From Prauserella salsuginis (GTDB lineage: Bacteria; Actinomycetota; Actinomycetes; Mycobacteriales; Pseudonocardiaceae), in contig NZ_JANBBF010000010.1 of the NCBI RefSeq assembly GCF_024648885.1, positions 744,001-808,000 on the forward strand: 64,000 nt of DNA, written 5' to 3'. This document shows positions 61,719-64,000 of the stretch, piece after piece. A program made the translations under genes and the position numbers. The notes below the pieces were generated by a model that was not told where the DNA came from, did not search any database, and saw only the letters and a list, made by a program, of their open reading frames with translations. The first letter of the stretch is position 1, and every line of letters starts with the position of its first letter.

Positions 61719-62491
61719 TGTGGATCGCCTCCCGTCTCGGCCGTGATGCGGTGGTAGAGCCCGTTGGAGACGAGGCCGCCGTCCACCGTGACCTCGCTAC
61801 CGGTCATGTAGCTGGAACGCTCGGACAGCAGGAACAGGACCGCCTCGGTGATCTCGTCGGGCCTTGCCATTCGTCCGAACGGGACGCTCGCCACGGCGGA
61901 GGCCACGAACGAGTCGGCACCGGCGAGAAAGCCCGTGTCGGTCAGGCCGGGGTGCACCGAGTTCACCCGGATTCCCCACTTCGCGAAGTTTCCTGCGGCC
62001 GATTTGGACAGTCCGGTGAGGCCCCATTTGCTCGCCGAGTACGCGGGCGAGAAGTAGCCGATCTGCCCCGAGATCGACGAGATGTTGACGATCGAACCGC
62101 CGCCCGAGTCGCGCATCGGCTCGGCGACCGCCTTCATGCCGTGGAACGGGCCGAACAGGTTGATCCGCATGGTGCGTTCCCAGACCTCGTCCGGCGTGTC
62201 CAGGAACTCGAGTCTCCTGGAGATTCCCGCGTTGTTGACGAGCCCGCCGAGGCTGCCGTGCGCACGCAGGATGTCGTCGACGACCACCCGCCACGTCGCC
62301 GCGTCGGTGACGTCCAGTTCGTGCACCGACGCCGATCCGCCCGCCTGCGTGATCTCGTCGGCGACCGGTGCTGCGTCGGCCACGTCGGCCAGGCACACGT
62401 GTGTGCCCCTGGCGGCGAGTGCACGCGCGTGATTCGCGCCCATGCCCGCGGCCGCGCCGGTGATCAGGACGACCTCGGGAAACTCAGACAT
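61715..62491 (-). CDS. Short-chain dehydrogenase/reductase A of the catabolic operon
   Basis: The ATG at 62491 gives 258 residues with the cofactor motif TGAAAGMGANHA, the NNAGIS strand, the catalytic serine in NISSISGQIG and YSASKWGL (Y, K). It is a classical NAD(P) SDR that interconverts hydroxy and keto groups. It overlaps the upstream SDR by 8 bases and is coupled to the flavoprotein gene by a 4-base overlap. Confidence 0.9.
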   Translation of the reverse strand: MSEFPEVVLITGAAAGMGANHARALAARGTHVCLADVADAAPVADEITQAGGSASVHELDVTDAATWRVVVDDILRAHGSLGGLVNNAGISRRLEFLDTPDEVWERTMRINLFGPFHGMKAVAEPMRDSGGGSIVNISSISGQIGYFSPAYSASKWGLTGLSKSAAGNFAKWGIRVNSVHPGLTDTGFLAGADSFVASAVASVPFGRMARPDEITEAVLFLLSERSSYMTGSEVTVDGGLVSNGLYHRITAETGGDPQ

Positions 62492-63299
62492 GGCGGGAAC
62501 CGCCGTCCACGGCGATGCTGTGGCCGGTGACGTACCGGGCGCTGTCGGACAGCAGGAACAGCAGCGGTCCTGCAACCTCCTCGGGAGAGCCGAAGCGGTG
62601 CAGCGGGACGACGTCGAGCGCGTGCTGCAGCGTCGCCGGATCGTCCTTGGCCCATCGCGTCATCGCGGTGTCGATGTAGCCGGGTGCCAGCGCGTTGACG
62701 CGAATCCCCTTGTCGCCGAACTCCACGGCGAGCGATTCGGTCAGGTGTGCCACGGCCGCCTTCGACGCGCAGTAGGCGCCGCGGCCCTTGCGCACCCGCA
62801 GCGCGGAGACCGACGACATGTTGACGATCGCGCCGCCGGGCCCCATGTGCCGCGCGGCCGCCTGCGCTCCGTAGAGCACGCCTTCGACGTTGACCGACAG
62901 GGTCGCGTCGAGCTGCTCCGGGGTGATCTCGTCGGCGACCGCGTACGGGAAGATCCCCGCGTTGTTGACCCAGAAGTCGAGCCTGCCGAACCTGGTCGTC
63001 GCCAGCTTCGCGATCGTTTCGTGGTCCTGTGCCGCGGTGACGTCGACGGTGGCCGCGACGATCTCGCCCGGTTTGTCGGCCACGGAGGCAGCGGCCAGCT
63101 CGGCGGTCAGGTCGTCGGCCGTCGCCCGCATCCGGTCGGCGTCGATGTCGGCGCCGACGACGTGCACGCCGCGCGAGGCGAGTGCCGCCGTGAAGCGGGC
63201 TCCCATGCCCTGGGCGGCGCCGGTGACGACCGCGACCTTGCCCTCGAACTCGGGGTGCACGACGGTCATCGGCGTGTGCTGGGCGCGGGTGTCGCTCAT
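62484..63299 (-). CDS. Short-chain dehydrogenase/reductase B of the catabolic operon
   Basis: This 271-residue SDR shows TGAAQGMGARFT, ADIDADRM (acidic residue for NAD preference), NNAGIFPY, NMSSVSALRVRKGRGAYCASKAAV (catalytic Y and K). Its closeness to SDR A (both about 260 residues with the SSxSG pattern) suggests an old duplication. It is the second gene of the operon that starts with a SnoaL-like gene. Confidence 0.9.
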   Translation of the reverse strand: MSDTRAQHTPMTVVHPEFEGKVAVVTGAAQGMGARFTAALASRGVHVVGADIDADRMRATADDLTAELAAASVADKPGEIVAATVDVTAAQDHETIAKLATTRFGRLDFWVNNAGIFPYAVADEITPEQLDATLSVNVEGVLYGAQAAARHMGPGGAIVNMSSVSALRVRKGRGAYCASKAAVAHLTESLAVEFGDKGIRVNALAPGYIDTAMTRWAKDDPATLQHALDVVPLHRFGSPEEVAGPLLFLLSDSARYVTGHSIAVDGGSRHV

Positions 63300-63357
63300 G
63301 GTTCTCCGTTCCGTGTTGTGCCGGCCCGCTGGGCCGGCGCAGTGTCAGCGGGGTTCG

Positions 63358-63786
63358 TCAGCGGGGCTCGTCGTCGCGGTGCACGGTGCGGCGGGCGATC
63401 CGCCAGCCGGACGGGCTGCGCACGACCCGGTCGGCGATCGTTGTCTGTCGCACCACAGTGGACGGACCGCCCGGTGCGGTGTGGACGAGTTGCAGGTACG
63501 CCCGCACGAGGAGTTCGTCGGGGCCCTGCCCGGTGACGAACAGATTGGTCAGTACGTGCCGGGTGACGCCGTCCTGCCGGGCGAATCTCTCGGCGAAGGC
63601 TGTCAGCGCCTCGGTGCCGACGACCGGTTCGGGATAGCTCGGGGAGTGGAACTCGCCGTCCGGTGTGAAGGTCGCCGCCCAGGCGTCGGCGTGTCCGTCG
63701 TCGATGAAGTGGCTCTGCGCGCCGTACAGCTGGTGTACGCGCGCGAGGGTCTCGGTGCTGATGTCGTCGTCCGGCCCGCGTGTCAT
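63358..63786 (-). CDS. SnoaL-like small protein, first gene of the catabolic operon
   Basis: The ATG at 63786 behind GGAGAGG gives 142 residues; the open frame upstream to 63948 looks non-coding. The fold of NTF2/SnoaL-4 proteins is indicated by VHQLYGAQSHFIDDGHADAWAATFTPDGEFHSP and a C-terminal WRIARRTVHRDDE. Such proteins act as cyclases, isomerases or dioxygenase-like beta subunits. It is separated from SDR B by 58 bases on the same strand. Confidence 0.82.
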   Translation of the reverse strand: MTRGPDDDISTETLARVHQLYGAQSHFIDDGHADAWAATFTPDGEFHSPSYPEPVVGTEALTAFAERFARQDGVTRHVLTNLFVTGQGPDELLVRAYLQLVHTAPGGPSTVVRQTTIADRVVRSPSGWRIARRTVHRDDEPR

Positions 63787-63933
63787 CTGGTCCTCTCCAC
63801 CCCTTGCTGTCGGATACACCGCTGTATTCGCGCGCCTCTGGGGTCGCGTCGGAGTCCACATGCCGCCGTCCACGTGCCGCCGGGTCCACACGCCGTCCGG
63901 TGGTCGTTCGATGTGTGACACCGGGCTGGTAGT

Positions 63934-63948
63934 GTGCGAATATCGCAC
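63934..63948. promoter_or_regulatory. Candidate operator of the catabolic operon
   Basis: GTGCGA-ATA-TCGCAC is a perfect inverted repeat, with a further GTGCGAAC half-site at 63954-63961. It lies about 150 bases upstream of the SnoaL-like start. Confidence 0.5.
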
Positions 63949-64000
63949 GCGACGTGCGAACTACGGAAACAGTAGGGTGGCCGTCAACGGCCGTCAAGAG

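Overview
The window is high-GC DNA (roughly 70% G+C) from an actinomycete, most likely of the Pseudonocardiaceae type (Saccharomonospora, Prauserella or Amycolatopsis-like; this is inference). Supporting signs are SepH, an actinobacterial integration host factor, type VII secretion (EspC/WXG-like) genes, an EphD-type hydrolase-dehydrogenase fusion, and many start codons preceded directly by a TANNNT box as in leaderless actinobacterial mRNAs. I see no tRNA, rRNA, CRISPR array, insertion sequence or prophage. The content is chromosomal core mixed with lipid, steroid and secondary-catabolism genes.

Layout. 1-4.3 kb: the 3' part of a membrane glycosyltransferase fused to a GT2 domain, a GtrA-like membrane protein and a UDP-sulfoquinovose synthase (sqdB), a candidate sulfosugar-glycosylation set. 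4.5-9.9 kb: sepH, a Tat-exported arylsulfotransferase-like protein, serC and a class C beta-lactamase-like hydrolase. 10.0-14.3 kb: an ephD-like fusion and a three-gene type VII secretion cassette. 14.4-22.8 kb: a small membrane protein, pdxH, an SdpI-like protein, an MFS exporter, an APC permease, a metallo-beta-lactamase-fold hydrolase, an aldose epimerase and an amidohydrolase, followed by a decayed amidohydrolase pseudogene. 23.5-27.9 kb: acyl-CoA dehydrogenase divergent from a TetR-sugar kinase pair, then citrate synthase. 28.0-33.8 kb: a TetR-glpD operon divergent from an alkyl-DHAP-synthase-like flavoprotein (the order I recall for M. tuberculosis Rv2249c-Rv2251), a YGSN cyclotransferase-like gene and an exported C39-type peptidase.

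34.0-44.9 kb: acyl-CoA ligase, mihF, isochorismate synthase with a phosphopantetheinyl transferase, an XRE-cupin regulator divergent from a thioredoxin-reductase-like enzyme, an enoyl-CoA hydratase/acyl-CoA ligase/TetR operon, a GNAT enzyme and a DtxR/MntR regulator. 45.2-50.2 kb: DUF1214, SDR and sulfotransferase-family genes in an operon and an NTF2-like gene, each preceded by a TAGAAC-N2-GTTCT palindrome like the KstR steroid-catabolism operator, then cysQ. 50.3-57.5 kb: recQ, a Vgb-like propeller, a two-component E1 dehydrogenase with a stand-alone lipoyl domain under an IclR regulator, and a secreted lipase-like hydrolase. 57.7-63.8 kb: a repeat-bearing membrane protein and a catabolic operon (SnoaL-like, two SDRs, a ketosteroid-dehydrogenase-like flavoprotein, an MFS importer).

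Many gene junctions carry dispersed or tandem repeats: a ~110-bp composite repeat built around GTGCCC(C)TTGGGGC palindromes (three near-complete copies, several fragments), 21-nt minisatellites around CGCGTGTTCTGC, and locus-specific tandem repeats. They explain several apparent gene extensions and spurious ORFs. All functions are read from sequence features and recalled family knowledge; no database search was run.
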